Of a stretch of DNA of 64,000 nucleotides, positions 36,751-47,559 are shown one piece after another. Position 1 is the first letter of the stretch. Every line of letters starts with the position of its first letter. Below the pieces are notes generated by a model that worked only from the letters and a program-made list of their open reading frames with translations, ran no database searches and was not told the origin of the DNA. This DNA comes from Siphonodentalium dalli (taxonomy: Eukaryota; Mollusca; Scaphopoda; Gadilida; Siphonodentaliidae): NCBI GenBank assembly GCA_032622095.1, contig CP136067.1, positions 119,337,281 to 119,401,280 on the forward strand, written 5' to 3'. The position numbers and the translations under genes are program-made.

Positions 36751-38664
36751 CTACATAAGTTCTCTGGAGTCTGCGTACAAATGACAACTGAAGACAAAAT
36801 GGTTTGCGTTTTCACATGGATGACCACAACTACATGTTGGTTGAGCCGAGATGTAATATTCATATTTGTCAAAGTTTAGATCACTGCAGCTATTTCTGAG
36901 TCTACAGTGCAGTATGTTTAGTTTCCTCTGACCAACGTTATAGTATGGTGGTGGTTTTATAGTCATTTCTTGTTTGCAAAACGTTCTAAACATGTTGCTT
37001 GTGATTTCGTCTTTAGTTGGTTCTGAACAGGGGTCAGTAAGTTTTTTGTTGTCGGTAGTGGTTTTGCATGATAAATGATCATGGACGGGATGGAACTCTA
37101 TCTGAAATGAGCCGTATTCGTCAAGTAGTTTACGTATCACCAAGTGTTTCTGATGCGGTATCCAGATGCATCACTGACAGTTTGGGGTAGTAAATTTGTT
37201 CCAGGTATGCATTTTATGAAGGTTTTGTCTTTCGTTAAGGGGAGTCCATCCGAGTTCGAATAATACTCTCTCATCTGATACCGAACGTGTCAGGTCACAC
37301 TATTCTACCGGCGTCGATATAGAGGCCGTCGAGTTTCCGGAGGAGGCAATGTCCCAAAACAACGTCCCCGTATTCCATTATCGGGAGTACATAAGATTTA
37401 ATCATTATTTTTTAGGGTTTGTCTATTTACAAGAAATTTTATTTTCCTCAGTTGTGACAGTCTGGCTTCCACTCGACTGAAAATTTCATTGTTATGATTG
37501 TCCCAATAAAGATTTGATTGTATAGAAATTCCAAGATGTTTGTGGCAAGCTACTTGCTCTATGTGGCGATCAGCAAGTTCAAGATCCAAATGATATTCCG
37601 AGGGAGTGAGTGAAAACACCATAGATTTTGTTTCTGCATTGAATGTAACCAACCATTGTTTCGACCACCAACTCTATCAATCTTCAAATAGTTCCAGCGA
37701 ACTGTCATCGAGTGATGGTTGGACAGTCAAAAACATGTATCATCTGCATACATACGAGCAAAGGAGTGTGTGGTCGTTGCCAGGTCATTGATATATGTCA
37801 GGAATAAGAAGGGTCACAGGAGAAATCCCTGCGGAACTCCTGCCGGAATAATGTGGTAATCAGAAAAGAGGTTACCAACTAAAACACGTTGTGATCTATT
37901 GGAGAGATAGCTGTTGAGCCAGTTGTGGGTGTTTCCGACAACTCCGTATTGTTCCAGTTTGAATAGCAACCCCCTGTGTCAGACTCTCTCAAACGCGTTG
38001 GACATATCGCACAAATATTGCTGACGTATTTAACGTCTCATCGAGGGTCTGGCACAGGGGTGGTATATCTCAACTAACTGGAAAGTTGTGCTATGCCCTG
38101 GGACAAATCCTGATTGATATTGGAATACTATATTATTATTTGAGAAATGGGCCGATAAGTATTTCAGGACAATTTTCTCCATGATCTTGCTGAGGTACGG
38201 GAGTAAGGATATATGGCTGTCATTTTTACAGCTGGATTTATCGTTTTTCGTGTAGATAGGGATAACATTTGCCTGCTTCCACCGTGTTTGGAAAAACGCA
38301 GAACTCGATAGATTTCTTTAAAAGAGCTTTAAGGGGGTGGCGATAGCTTGTTTTTTATTTGGATCATTTTAACGGTAATTCCATCGTGGCCAGATGCTTT
38401 ATTAAGTTTCAACGTTCTAATAGCACAAATTATATCTTCGATAGTGAATTCAATGTCTGTTACACTGTTGCTACATTTCTGAGTGAATATTGATAGACTA
38501 AACGACGGCTGGTCGAGGTCTGAATTAGAGATGAACGCACCAGTGAGCATGGATGCTTTGGTGTGCTCAAATACTAAGATGCCACTGTCATCGGTAAGAG
38601 GGGGGGGGGTAGCGTCTTTGTGTTTGGTTTGGTTTGGTCGCCTCGCATATATAAGAGAATGCAT
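36751..38664 (-). pseudogene. LINE copy A ORF2 remains (RT palm, thumb, C-terminal knuckle)
   Basis: RT start (KASGHDGITVKMIQ), a VIPIY-type box, then DMSNAFERV, then GVPQG, then FARMYADDT, then thumb and CSCG...H...C in the order normal for ORF2. The catalytic YADD is intact, but the sequence is spread over at least three frames with stops (for example directly after GVPQGFLL). In copy B exactly this palm is missing. Confidence 0.75.
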
Positions 38665-38946
38665 TGGCCTAACAATTTTTTATCATTTTTTTTAAATAAA
38701 TGTTTCTTACAATTTTTAGGACATAAAATAAAAAACATCCATTACCCTGCAGGGAGCCCCACACATATATAGAAGCATATAGAAAAGTGTCGTCTGCCCG
38801 TGTTTGTCTGGGGCTCTGTATGAGTGAAATTATAAAATTGTTAAAGAATACAAGAAAAAATTATTAAAATTGTTAGGCCAATGCATTCTCTTATATATGC
38901 GAGGCGACCTATGGTCAACTCGCATATACAAGAGAATGCATTGGCT
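38636..38946. mobile_element. Palindromic element remnant: one half palindrome and one full 69-bp palindrome
   Basis: The left edge starts exactly at the centre of the palindrome known from 35759 and 35909 (GGTCGCCTCGCATATATAAG onward), so only one arm is present. The right side (38878-38946) is a full copy with small changes (TCAACTCGCATATACAAG). Between them is an inverted T-rich/A-rich spacer as in the MITE at 35607. Within it is an extra segment with its own hairpin (GGGAGCCCCACACA with TGTCTGGGGCTC). The piggyBac-type TTAA ends are missing on both sides. It lies inside LINE copy A, where most of the endonuclease should be. Confidence 0.75.
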
Positions 38947-39448
38947 TTGGGGAAAAAAAATCATGTTGAGTATTTTGATGATGGATGCTCTCGACCGGAG
39001 CTGTATGTTACTACTAGGAAATGCTGCATCGATGTGAGTTTTGGTGAAATATAAATGTCATAATCTTCGATTTCGTCTAACAGCCTCAGACGTTTATGTC
39101 TGATGCTTCTTATGTTCAAATGAAAGATCGAGATCGTTTGATGAACGTCGTTGGTTTTTTTGTTTTTTTAAACATATTTTATTTGTTCATAATAAATATG
39201 ACAAAAGGGATTGGAGGACAGGCGATTGTGGAGAAGAATCGGAAATTCGGTACAGTGACGAGATTGGTTGAGTGTGTATATGCTTCATCACCACGTCGGT
39301 GGTCATTCCATGCAACAAGTAAAAAAAAAACGATAATACAGGCATGTATCAATTATTCAATGCCTTAACAGCTAGGGCCATAACTGGGATATAAGTATAT
39401 ATTCTATTATAAGTATAGATTGTAAGTGTAAATAGCATGGGCAGAGTG

Positions 39449-40321
39449 TTAGGTTCTCTCAAATCGACCGGAATCTCTGATATACGAGTGTACGGCCTTT
39501 AAAATATCACTATTCTCAGTATATGTTAGTTCGGGTTTCCCATAAAGAAATATGTCTACAGAGTTAATATTATATTGCATGAGCTTATTGTTAAGTCTTA
39601 GACGAGATTCGGTATAATGGTTACATTCAAAGAAAAAATGATTAGCATTTTCTTCCCGGAAGCCACACGAGCATGTTGCGGAATCTGATATATGATTGTG
39701 TAATTTATCAGACTGTAGGCCACTACATTTACATCGAAGTTGCGTGTGAATAATATTAAAATAACGACTCCCATTTGTGAAATACAAAGGTGGCTTCAAC
39801 TTTGTACCCGCGTAGTACATATGTTTCAATTGCTTCACGAATTCATCATGGGCGAGATTACGAATTGTTAATTTAATGGAGTTCCATTCCTTTGTACAGG
39901 CAGGGATAAAAGTGGATTTTAACCTTGCCGCGTCACAGCGCATGATAATGAAATCAGAGGCGTATTTTGATTCTCGATCGGTCTTATCGATGAAACGTTC
40001 GGGCAAGATGGTGCGTAAGTAACGAGTTGCGTTATTATTTATTATCCTGTGAAGGGTGGATAACCGTTTAACGGTTCTTCTGTCCTCTAGACTATCCCAG
40101 CCAACCTCAGTCAATAATCTGGCATCTGATACGGAACGAGTGCAACCAGTCACGATTCTGGCTGCATCTAACTGAATATCATTAAGGTTTTTAAGGAGGT
40201 AATTCGGAGCGCCAAACCACACTGGGCTTGCATATTCGAGAAGTGGCCTCACATATGTCAAGTACATTGTTTCTAAAGTTTTTCTGCTTAGTATACATTT
40301 AAGTTTCCTTATTTGGGACAA
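39449..40321 (-). CDS. LINE ORF2 C-terminal part: thumb and CSCG...H...C domain
   Basis: 290 codons, open. It starts with SQIRKLKCILSRKTLETMYL and YVRPLLEYASPVWFGAP, the thumb directly after the RT palm. It continues with LQLDAARIVTG-like (IQLDAARIVTGCTRSVSD), YFTNGSRYFNIIHTQLR and ends with the knuckle CSCGFREENANHFFFEC and a tail (IRDSGRFERT). The ATG at 40321 is created by the deletion and is not a natural start; coding upstream (ANARL) is in the same frame. It is the same family as LINE copy A, which has CSCGHPCENANHFVFSC. Confidence 0.75.
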   Translation of the reverse strand: MSQIRKLKCILSRKTLETMYLTYVRPLLEYASPVWFGAPNYLLKNLNDIQLDAARIVTGCTRSVSDARLLTEVGWDSLEDRRTVKRLSTLHRIINNNATRYLRTILPERFIDKTDRESKYASDFIIMRCDAARLKSTFIPACTKEWNSIKLTIRNLAHDEFVKQLKHMYYAGTKLKPPLYFTNGSRYFNIIHTQLRCKCSGLQSDKLHNHISDSATCSCGFREENANHFFFECNHYTESRLRLNNKLMQYNINSVDIFLYGKPELTYTENSDILKAVHSYIRDSGRFERT

Positions 40322-40529
40322 TCTCGCATTAGCACGTTTACACGTGTTGTCAAGTTAATAACAAGTTATTTTCTTGTAAATGCTCTAGTAATTTATTATG
40401 GATAATTTTTTCTAATATTTTGCCGAGAACGCTCAGAAGTGAAACTGGCCTATAAGTATTAGGATCTTTTTGGTCACCTTTTTTGAAAAGAGGTATAACA
40501 TCCGCTTTTTTCCATTCATCTGGGAACTA

Positions 40530-42176
40530 TCAAAGGTCTATCGATTTCTGAAATAATATACTAAGTGGTTTGCATACAGTAGCATGTGTTTCTTTAAGCA
40601 TGCGATGACTAATACCATCTGACCCACAAGCTTTTTTCGTTGGTAGATCTTTCAAAATTTTAGAAATTTTAGACTCGCTAATCGGTATTTCAGTGATAAC
40701 TTCATCTGTCCGTTCATCAAAATTCGGCAAACATTTCGCTTTCATTCCTAATGAGCTGTTTGCAACAAAGATACTATTTAAAATTTCAGCTTTGTCTTTG
40801 TCATTGCAGTACATTTTGTTTGTATATGAGACAGGCGGGATTCCCTGGTTATAATTGTTACCCATAAATGTGTTTACAATATGCCAAAACTGTTTTGGGT
40901 TATTATTCATAACAAGAGATTCATCCAAGTGAGTCATATACTCATTTTTTGTGTGTTTCTTGGCATTATTCACTTGGTTTCGAGCTTTCTTATATTTCGA
41001 CCACGTGAAACTCGTATTACATTTTAGAGCGTTTCTTCTATAGCGATCGCGTTGACGGATTAGTCTTCTGACTGTGCTATCAAACCACGGTTTATCATTT
41101 CTACGTACCAATATATCTCGGCGTGGTATGAAGGATTCGGCCATCTTCAAAAACGTATATCTGAAATGCTCAACAGATTCGTTGATGTCAAAACAGTTTA
41201 CTTCATTATTAAGACATGCGGACCAGTTAGTTTCTTTTATTGCTCTATTTAAGCCTGTAAAGTCGGCATCAGAATAACTCCACACTATTCTTTTGTAGGC
41301 TTGTGTCACCCGGGGTGTCCTTTTTAGTTCGACAGACGTGGCATAGTGATCAGAAACTTCAAGGTCTACAGTGGAGGGGTTCATCGCTGTTAACGCTTCA
41401 GAGATAATTATTGGGTCTAAGAGCGTTTGTGACGTCGACGTTACTCGTGTTGGTTCTTTAATGACGTTAGACATGCCGACATATTTATTAATTATGGTCT
41501 GCAGTGGGTTATCCCGTACCAACATATTACAATTCAAGTCACTAACGACAACAACTGATGGGTTAATATCTAATGCTTCTCCAATTTTGTCATCAAGCAG
41601 TTCCCAGAAGTTATTTACATATTCCCTATCGGATCTATAAGTAACACATAGTAAAAACTTTTCTACAGACCCTACTTCAAACCAGAGTATGTCATCATTA
41701 AACTGCAAACCTGACATTTCTCTGTATGGAATTTTATCTGAAAAGTATACTATGATCCCCCCGCCGTACACATTTCGATCTTTACGTACAGGGTGTTGGA
41801 AACCTGATATAAGCAAGTTTTCATTTGGATAATGTTCATCAAGATGAGATTCAGTAAAGCATAGAATATCGTAATCATCGATAATATCTGATATCTTATG
41901 AATTTTGTTTCTTATGCTTCTTACGTTACAATGAATAATAGAGATTGAAGTGGTAGCTGTGGCGTCTAACTGATCTGGGTTCGGGTGTATATCCCCAGCT
42001 AGAGCAAGAAGAGTAAATGCTAGAAATGCCACTATTACATTATGAAAAGCTAGTAGACGCAAACGAGTTGGCTTATGGGTAGCATGATTATACATATTAC
42101 ATGAACAAGGTATGTGTTGATAAATGCCATGAAATATTCCAATTGTTAGCCTGTATTGAGCCACACTAACTCCCAT
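40530..42176 (-). CDS. LINE ORF2 N-terminal part: signal-like segment, degenerate 2A-like motif, AP endonuclease, start of RT
   Basis: 548 codons, open. Residues 41-60 form a hydrophobic stretch (LLAFHNVIVAFLAFTLLALA). It is followed at 61-69 by GDIHPNPDQ, the position where CR1-like LINEs of invertebrates carry a 2A-like DIHPNPGP motif; here the final G-P has become D-Q. The AP endonuclease runs from about 78 to 285: SIIHCNVRSIRNKI, FTESH (E109), GGGIIVYFSD, VVSDLNCN (212-215, the GDxN box with G changed to S), SDH (275-277). After a linker with WFDSTVRRLIRQRDRYRR, the RT begins at about 500 (KACGSDGISHRMLKE) and ends at LFQKSIDL before two stop codons (TGA TAG). Beyond these stops the same frame continues FPDEWKKADVIPLFKKGD. 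The endonuclease may still fold; no complete RT follows. Confidence 0.8.
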   Translation of the reverse strand: MGVSVAQYRLTIGIFHGIYQHIPCSCNMYNHATHKPTRLRLLAFHNVIVAFLAFTLLALAGDIHPNPDQLDATATTSISIIHCNVRSIRNKIHKISDIIDDYDILCFTESHLDEHYPNENLLISGFQHPVRKDRNVYGGGIIVYFSDKIPYREMSGLQFNDDILWFEVGSVEKFLLCVTYRSDREYVNNFWELLDDKIGEALDINPSVVVVSDLNCNMLVRDNPLQTIINKYVGMSNVIKEPTRVTSTSQTLLDPIIISEALTAMNPSTVDLEVSDHYATSVELKRTPRVTQAYKRIVWSYSDADFTGLNRAIKETNWSACLNNEVNCFDINESVEHFRYTFLKMAESFIPRRDILVRRNDKPWFDSTVRRLIRQRDRYRRNALKCNTSFTWSKYKKARNQVNNAKKHTKNEYMTHLDESLVMNNNPKQFWHIVNTFMGNNYNQGIPPVSYTNKMYCNDKDKAEILNSIFVANSSLGMKAKCLPNFDERTDEVITEIPISESKISKILKDLPTKKACGSDGISHRMLKETHATVCKPLSILFQKSIDL

Positions 42177-43170
42177 GACTAGATGTAGAGGAAGTCAACA
42201 AGGCACACGACAGGCCAACAGTAAAAATAATGACGTAGCTGCTTATATGTTTACATGAATGTTTCAGATAAGAGGTGTGAGATTCAGACAAAAAAAAGAG
42301 AGAAAATAACATTAAGTATGTAAAGTTATCCATTTTATAATGGAAATTACAAAAGTCTGCATAAATCTATAACTAATGTACAAATTTGGAGTGTATGCCT
42401 TTAGCAATTCATCCAAGCTCCAAAGACGCATATTTGATTTAGGTTCATGTAATGTGTGTATTTGAATGTGCCAAAAGACTGCATCAAAGACCGTTGGCAT
42501 GTTACATGTACGCGATATACATCTAGCTCAAACTCGTGAATATTGTGCGGAATTATTAGCGGATTACCAGACACTGTTGACCGATACAAATCGAGCGTCG
42601 ATCGGGACATGAACTGTGCGGGCACAGCGAAGGTCTATGAATTGTCTCGTTTATTGCTTTGAATAATTCGGCCTGTTGTGTACGCCGGGAACACGATCGT
42701 ATCAATCTCTCTTGTTAGTGTTCTGGTCAGTGGGTCAACTGCCGGGTTATAGTATTTCGGGAAGGGGAACGATTGAGAATTGTACGCTCGTGGAAAGCAA
42801 GATAGACGCGAAAATAGGTCAGGTTCTTCGCGTACATGACTATTTGGCAGTCATTTATCTGAAATTGGATGTGCGTATCGTCATATATATATATAAACAA
42901 CCATAACTTACGTGTACAAATGTACATGCACAAAATTGAGAGTTGGAAGGTTGGATTAATAATGTGTATGGTGAGTTACCTTCATAATTTTCGACGCTGT
43001 TCGCAGTATAACAATTCCGTTCGCTTTATGATATTTATTCAGATAGTGATTCAAAGTTTATAACATACCAGTTGACTTTAGCGCTTGGTTAATCTAGATG
43101 TGATCTTTGTTACTAGATATATCTGATATATGTAGTTGAAATGTTAGATACGTATTTAAGCAGGGATGTG
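42177..43170. other. Probable LINE 5' region, then intergenic
   Basis: The first part may be the 5' UTR of LINE copy B; its 5' limit cannot be set from one copy. No gene is recognised further on. Confidence 0.35.
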
Positions 43171-43173
43171 ATA

Positions 43174-43337
43174 ATTTGTGAGGAGTTCATGGCCATTTTC
43201 TGATGTACTTATCAAGTTGAAATTTGAAATGTGTGTGGTTCAAACAAAGAGTCTAATTTGTGAGGAGTTCATGGCCATTTTCTGATGTACTTATCAAGTT
43301 GAAATTTGAAATGTGTGTGGTTCAAACAAAGAGTCTA
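43174..43337. repeat. 82-bp tandem duplication
   Basis: Two copies, 43174-43255 and 43256-43337, identical by eye (GTGAGGAGTTCATGGCCATT to CAAACAAAGAGTCTA). A very recent local duplication. Confidence 0.95.
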
Positions 43338-43642
43338 CTTTGTCCCACATATTGAATGTTTAACATTTTCAAACAATTATGTACCACCAATCAATTAGAG
43401 ATATGTGGTACGTGTGTACAATTTTAGTACTTTTAGTATGTACATTCTGTATAATACATTCGACATAAATGTTTTGTAGAGACTCATAAAATGGCACCAC
43501 TTATACTGTTTCCAACAATGATTTAGATATATGCAATATAAATTACCAATTATTAAATTTACTTGAACACATATTGAGAAAGCATAAGCAAACATAAAAG
43601 AATGTATTTATCAAGTGAATGTTTGAAAAATGTGTGGAATTG

Positions 43643-44225
43643 AGTCTATATATTCCAAATATATTGGTCTGTTTTTCATTACTTTATATAGCCTCAAAGT
43701 TTGAAGCTATGTAAAGTAATGTAAAACAGAAGTTCAAACAGTTATCAGTATTTAGCATTGATTAGGCAAAATACAATCAATATAAACGTGTATTACTGAT
43801 TAATGTTTACCATTTTTAAACAAATATACAGCACTATAGTCTGTTTATTCCAAAAAATATTGGTCTGTCTTACACTACTTTACATAGCTTCAAAGTTTGA
43901 AGCTATATAAAGCAATGTAAAACAGAAGTTCAAACAGTTATCAGTATTTAGCACTGATTAGGCAAAATACAATCAATATAAAGGTGTATTACTGATTAAT
44001 GTTTACCATTTTTACACAAATACATAGCACTAGAGTCTATTTAGACCAAAATTATTGGTCTGCTTTACATTACCTAACATATCTTCAAAGTTTGAAGCTA
44101 TATAAAGCAATGCAAAACAGAAGTTCAAACAGTTATCAGTATTTAGCACTGATTAGGCAAAATACAATCAATATAAAGGTGTATTACTGATTACCATTTT
44201 TAGACAATTATATAGCACTTACATT
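43643..44225. repeat. Three tandem units of about 195 bp, each with an internal hairpin
   Basis: Units start near 43643, 43840 and 44034 with GTCTATTTA-like sequence, and share CAGTTATCAGTATTTAGCA and GGCAAAATACAATCAATATA. Each holds an inverted repeat such as TTTACATAGCTTC with GAAGCTATATAAA around AAAGTTT. Non-coding. Confidence 0.85.
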
Positions 44226-44229
44226 TCTC

Positions 44230-45360
44230 AAGCTAGGCTCAGGTATAAAAGTTTGATGACAATATCATGGTCACAATAAATGCATTAATGGCTCCAGACA
44301 GTAATGTCAGTATGATTTATTTATATAATATTTGTAGAGCAGTTACACAGTTTTACTTGCTATTCATGTTTCGAGCATTCACAAAGATATGGAAGGGATG
44401 TATTGCAATTAGATTTTTTAATTCAATTTAAACATATAAATGAATGGTGGAACATTTAACCCCTATCATTCATGTTGTTATTAATGTATCAGTATTACTT
44501 TGAATTAAAGTTATACACATATGTTCTAGACATGATTTATAGCATTCAGTTTACATATTAGTACTGATGAGTGATTTCCCCAATAATCAAATTTGTCAGG
44601 TCTTGCTACATACAAATTGTCTTAGATTAAAGTCCATTGGACTGATGTGCACCCAATATTAAATTATATTCATCAGTATTTTGTCTGGCAATTTTAGTTG
44701 TGTGGGAGAATCATGAAAAGCAAGTCATAATGGTAACTACATTATGGTTTGTTTGAGTATTGTCATTGGAACATATACAGGTGTTGAGATTGCTAGTCAT
44801 TGCTAGAAATCATTGCTTATTTTCTGCCCAACTTTGGTTTTGGTAGCTGGGAGTCAGTGTCAGAACCCAAGTCAACCATAGACTTCTTGGAGGTCTCATG
44901 CAGTTTGTAGAATATCGTCGTTGGATCACGATCGTTGTCAGGACCAGGGTTAAGTTCTGAGGACCCACTGGTACAAGAAGTAATGTTAATAGCAAAATTA
45001 GTCTAATTGCGCTTATTCCAAACGGAATCGTGACTAAGCGAAATTTCTTTTCGGGAGACCGTTTAATGTAGAGAACTGGAAAGTCCCTATTGAAATTCTC
45101 CACGATTTATATCAACTCCCATGAGAAATGGTGTGCAATGATCTTAATCACAAGATATTTCAACAGGGACTTCCATAACAGTTCCATTCCGTCGCGAGGC
45201 CACAGCCACAGCATAGCCGTAATTATATAATTGGTGCAAGCAGAGATAGACATGAATAAATGTGCAAAAGAAATAGTAAAATAGCACACATTAGTTGGTG
45301 TGCACAGCATAAATGGTCAATGTTATCCGAATAGCAAAGTTCAATATATACCAAATACAT
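44230..45360. other. Intergenic, no gene recognised
   Basis: Open frames of up to 97 codons without recognisable motifs; no repeat structure. Confidence 0.4.
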
Positions 45361-45369
45361 GTATTACCT

Positions 45370-46000
45370 TTATCCAATTGACCTTGACCCTATATGTCCG
45401 TTTGGTGGAAATTATTGGCACTACACGAGCTGACATAATTTATTCAAACACAAAGCTCATCGGAATGCCAATTGTGGGCTTTTTCAATGTTCTCCAAATA
45501 TTTGATGCCGTTTCCATGCAACAACATAAAATGAGAAAAGTTGAAAAAGCCCCACTCGAAACAGTTTCCACTATATGTGAATATGTGGTTTCATGCTTTA
45601 GTTACTAAAGTAATAAAATCGTTTTTATATTTGGTCTGATGGTCTCTTAAAGGTAAATGAATCGTGACCACTAATACTATACAAACTACAAAGGGTAGTA
45701 CTTAAAATGTTATTATAATATGAGACAATTAACACAAAATATCACATTTTTCCAATGATCTTGACTTTAGCAATTGTCCTTGACCTTGTATGTCCTAGTG
45801 ACCGAGCTCATTTGATGGACTATTAACGGCGATATGAGTTAACATAATTTATTCAAACAAGGCTCATTGGTTCTCAACAGGGGCCTTTTTCAACTTTTCT
45901 CCAAAAAACAGATTTTATCCCGACACATGACCCCCCCCCCCCCCTCACAACATACATTTGAAGTTTCATGCCTTAGTCACTAAAGTCACGAGTCAACCAC
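45370..46000. repeat. Two diverged units of about 400-bp spacing, with a C14 tract
   Basis: CAATTGACCTTGACCCTATATGTCC ... TAACATAATTTATTCAAACA-like ... GGGCTTTTTCAATGTTCTCC at 45374-45500 recurs as CAATTGTCCTTGACCTTGTA ... GTTAACATAATTTATTCAAA ... GGGGCCTTTTTCAACTTTTC at 45768-45900. The second unit contains a run of 14 C at 45931-45944. Confidence 0.55.
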
Positions 46001-46969
46001 TCAAGGGACCCCACTATAACAAGTTACCTTATTGTCGTTGCTGGCTTTACTTGTGGTCGTAATTTATCCCCAAATTAATTTAGGATAGAACTGGTCGCCA
46101 TGTGAACTGTTGCATGACATTTCGAACTCTCGCGACAGCGTGTGAGCATGTCCATATATTACTGGAAGAAGATTATTGGAATATTTGCCAGGCCGCCAAA
46201 TATTCGATATGGTGAAAGGTAACGGATTTAAACAAAATTCGAAATATGATCACTCTGAGGATAGGATCCTCGACTCAAATCAAATATTGTTTACCACCCG
46301 AAGCCGAATAAATTGAAACATGGTGGCATTAAATCAGATTATGCATCTTTAAGTAGGCATATTATATAGTCAAGTCTCATTATTAGTAACGAGCTACGAT
46401 AGTATAACGGAGAAAACAACCGTATAAAACAAATTATTCGAGATCGACATAGATGCTGTATCAAATCCACTAAATGGCAGCGAGAACAAAAAACCTTAGA
46501 TTGTTTTCATAATGACAAAGCATTACTTTTGTGAGTTATTCAAGAAGATATTAGACTTTCTGCATTGTTCACCGTCGTTTTCATTGATGGTAACGGAGAA
46601 ACCCGCGATTGTTTGGACATCACGGCATCTGATTACTTTCGCGGCGAGATGATTCTCACAAAAACATGATACCCCATATCCACACCTTTTTCAATACAAT
46701 TATCTCGGTGTACAAAGCTTCTAAAATGTGTACACATGCATGGACATAATAAATTTGGGGGATAAGTAGCATTTACCACGACTTGTAACCAAATAAGGTT
46801 ATCCACATATGTGTTATCACTTATAATGTATTTAAATAGACACCGTGCATGTATATATTAATATAACTCACGATTCGCTTAGTGTGGGCATTTTCAAAAT
46901 ACGCATTGAAATAAGTTAATATGTATTTGTGGGTCGTAACTCTGATACAAATGTATGAACGGGCCTATT

Positions 46970-47460
46970 TAGCGAACTCGTCTCAGAAACTCCTCTTTTG
47001 AACTCGCATACCAAAAGTCTCTCAAATCCGTTAATAATTGTTCGAAATAAGCTCTGGACAACTGTTCGTGGGTGCTATAACCGCCAAACAAATGACTGTT
47101 GAAGGGCGATAACTGTTGTAAATGTACGGCCGGACCAAGTTTCCTAACTCTTTTCAGAAATTCATCTTGTGAACTCATATACATGTACCACAAATCTTTC
47201 AAATCCGTTGATAATTCTTCGAAATAAACCATGGAAAACGTTTTCCTGGTAGCTAAACGTAAAAAATTGCAGTCAAAGGGCCGTAACTCTGATAAAAATT
47301 TACGACCGGGACTAGTTTGGGAAAACGTTTCAGATACTCCTTTTGTGAACTCACATACCAACAATCTTGGAATCCGTTGATAATTGTTCGATATAACCCA
47401 CGGACAAATTTCCGTGGGTGTTAAACGCAAAAAAATGATAATCAAAGGGCGTAGGTGTAG
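46970..47460. repeat. Minisatellite, about 3.5 units of 140-150 bp
   Basis: Repeated words: TTTTGTGAACTCACATACCA-like, CAAATCCGTTGATAATTCTT, TCGAAATAA, TCGTGGGTG, AAGGGCGTAACTC-like. This unit type is widespread in mollusc genomes as I remember them. The minus-strand frame of 186 codons at 46969-47529 reads straight through three units (YFEQLLTDLRDFWY, YFEELSTDLKDLWY) and is best seen as a repeat artefact. Confidence 0.7.
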
Positions 47461-47559
47461 GTTATGCAAATGACATGTAATCGATGGGCATGGGATGCTG
47501 AATATGTTTCTGAACTGATGAACTGACATGGCTGTCGGTCAAATTGTGTCCCCTCACAT

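Larger units (their letters stand above)
36540..39145 (-). mobile_element. LINE copy A: palm with YADD kept, endonuclease almost entirely lost, MITE remnant inside
   Basis: Read on the minus strand. 39145-39020 encodes the very start of the AP endonuclease (ISIFHLNIRSIRHKRLRLLD, EDYDIY), then coding breaks off. 38946-38636 is a palindromic element. 38664-38329 resumes with the linker before the RT and FTIEDIICAIRTLKLNKASG. 38330-37650 has the palm in shifted frames (MSNAFERV; AGVPQG; YADD at 37739-37750). 37652-37398 is the thumb (HLGISIQSNLYWDN). 37143-36751 is the C-terminal domain with CSCGHPCENANHFVFSC. Several frameshifts and a large endonuclease deletion make it inactive. Its closest relative is the next LINE at 39449-42176, in the same orientation. 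Confidence 0.8.
39370..42176 (-). mobile_element. LINE copy B: endonuclease and thumb kept, RT palm deleted
   Basis: On the minus strand: an ORF with a hydrophobic N-terminus, a 2A-like motif and AP endonuclease (42176-40530), a short RT stretch in which two adjacent stops interrupt the frame (40530-40350), then a jump into the thumb and C-terminal domain (40321-39449). The RT core between the NNLLLT block and the thumb, including the YADD box, is absent. About 80 bp of 3' UTR is visible before sequence similarity is lost. The low number of other lesions suggests the palm deletion is fairly recent. Confidence 0.8.

Noticed and set aside
44810-45103. 97-codon minus-strand frame with a hydrophobic middle
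   Set aside because: The hydrophobic stretch alone is not enough; no family match, no splice signals, no repeat support.
46969-47529. 186-codon open frame on the minus strand with three internal repeats
   Set aside because: The repeats are units of the minisatellite at 46970-47460; the frame has no other support.
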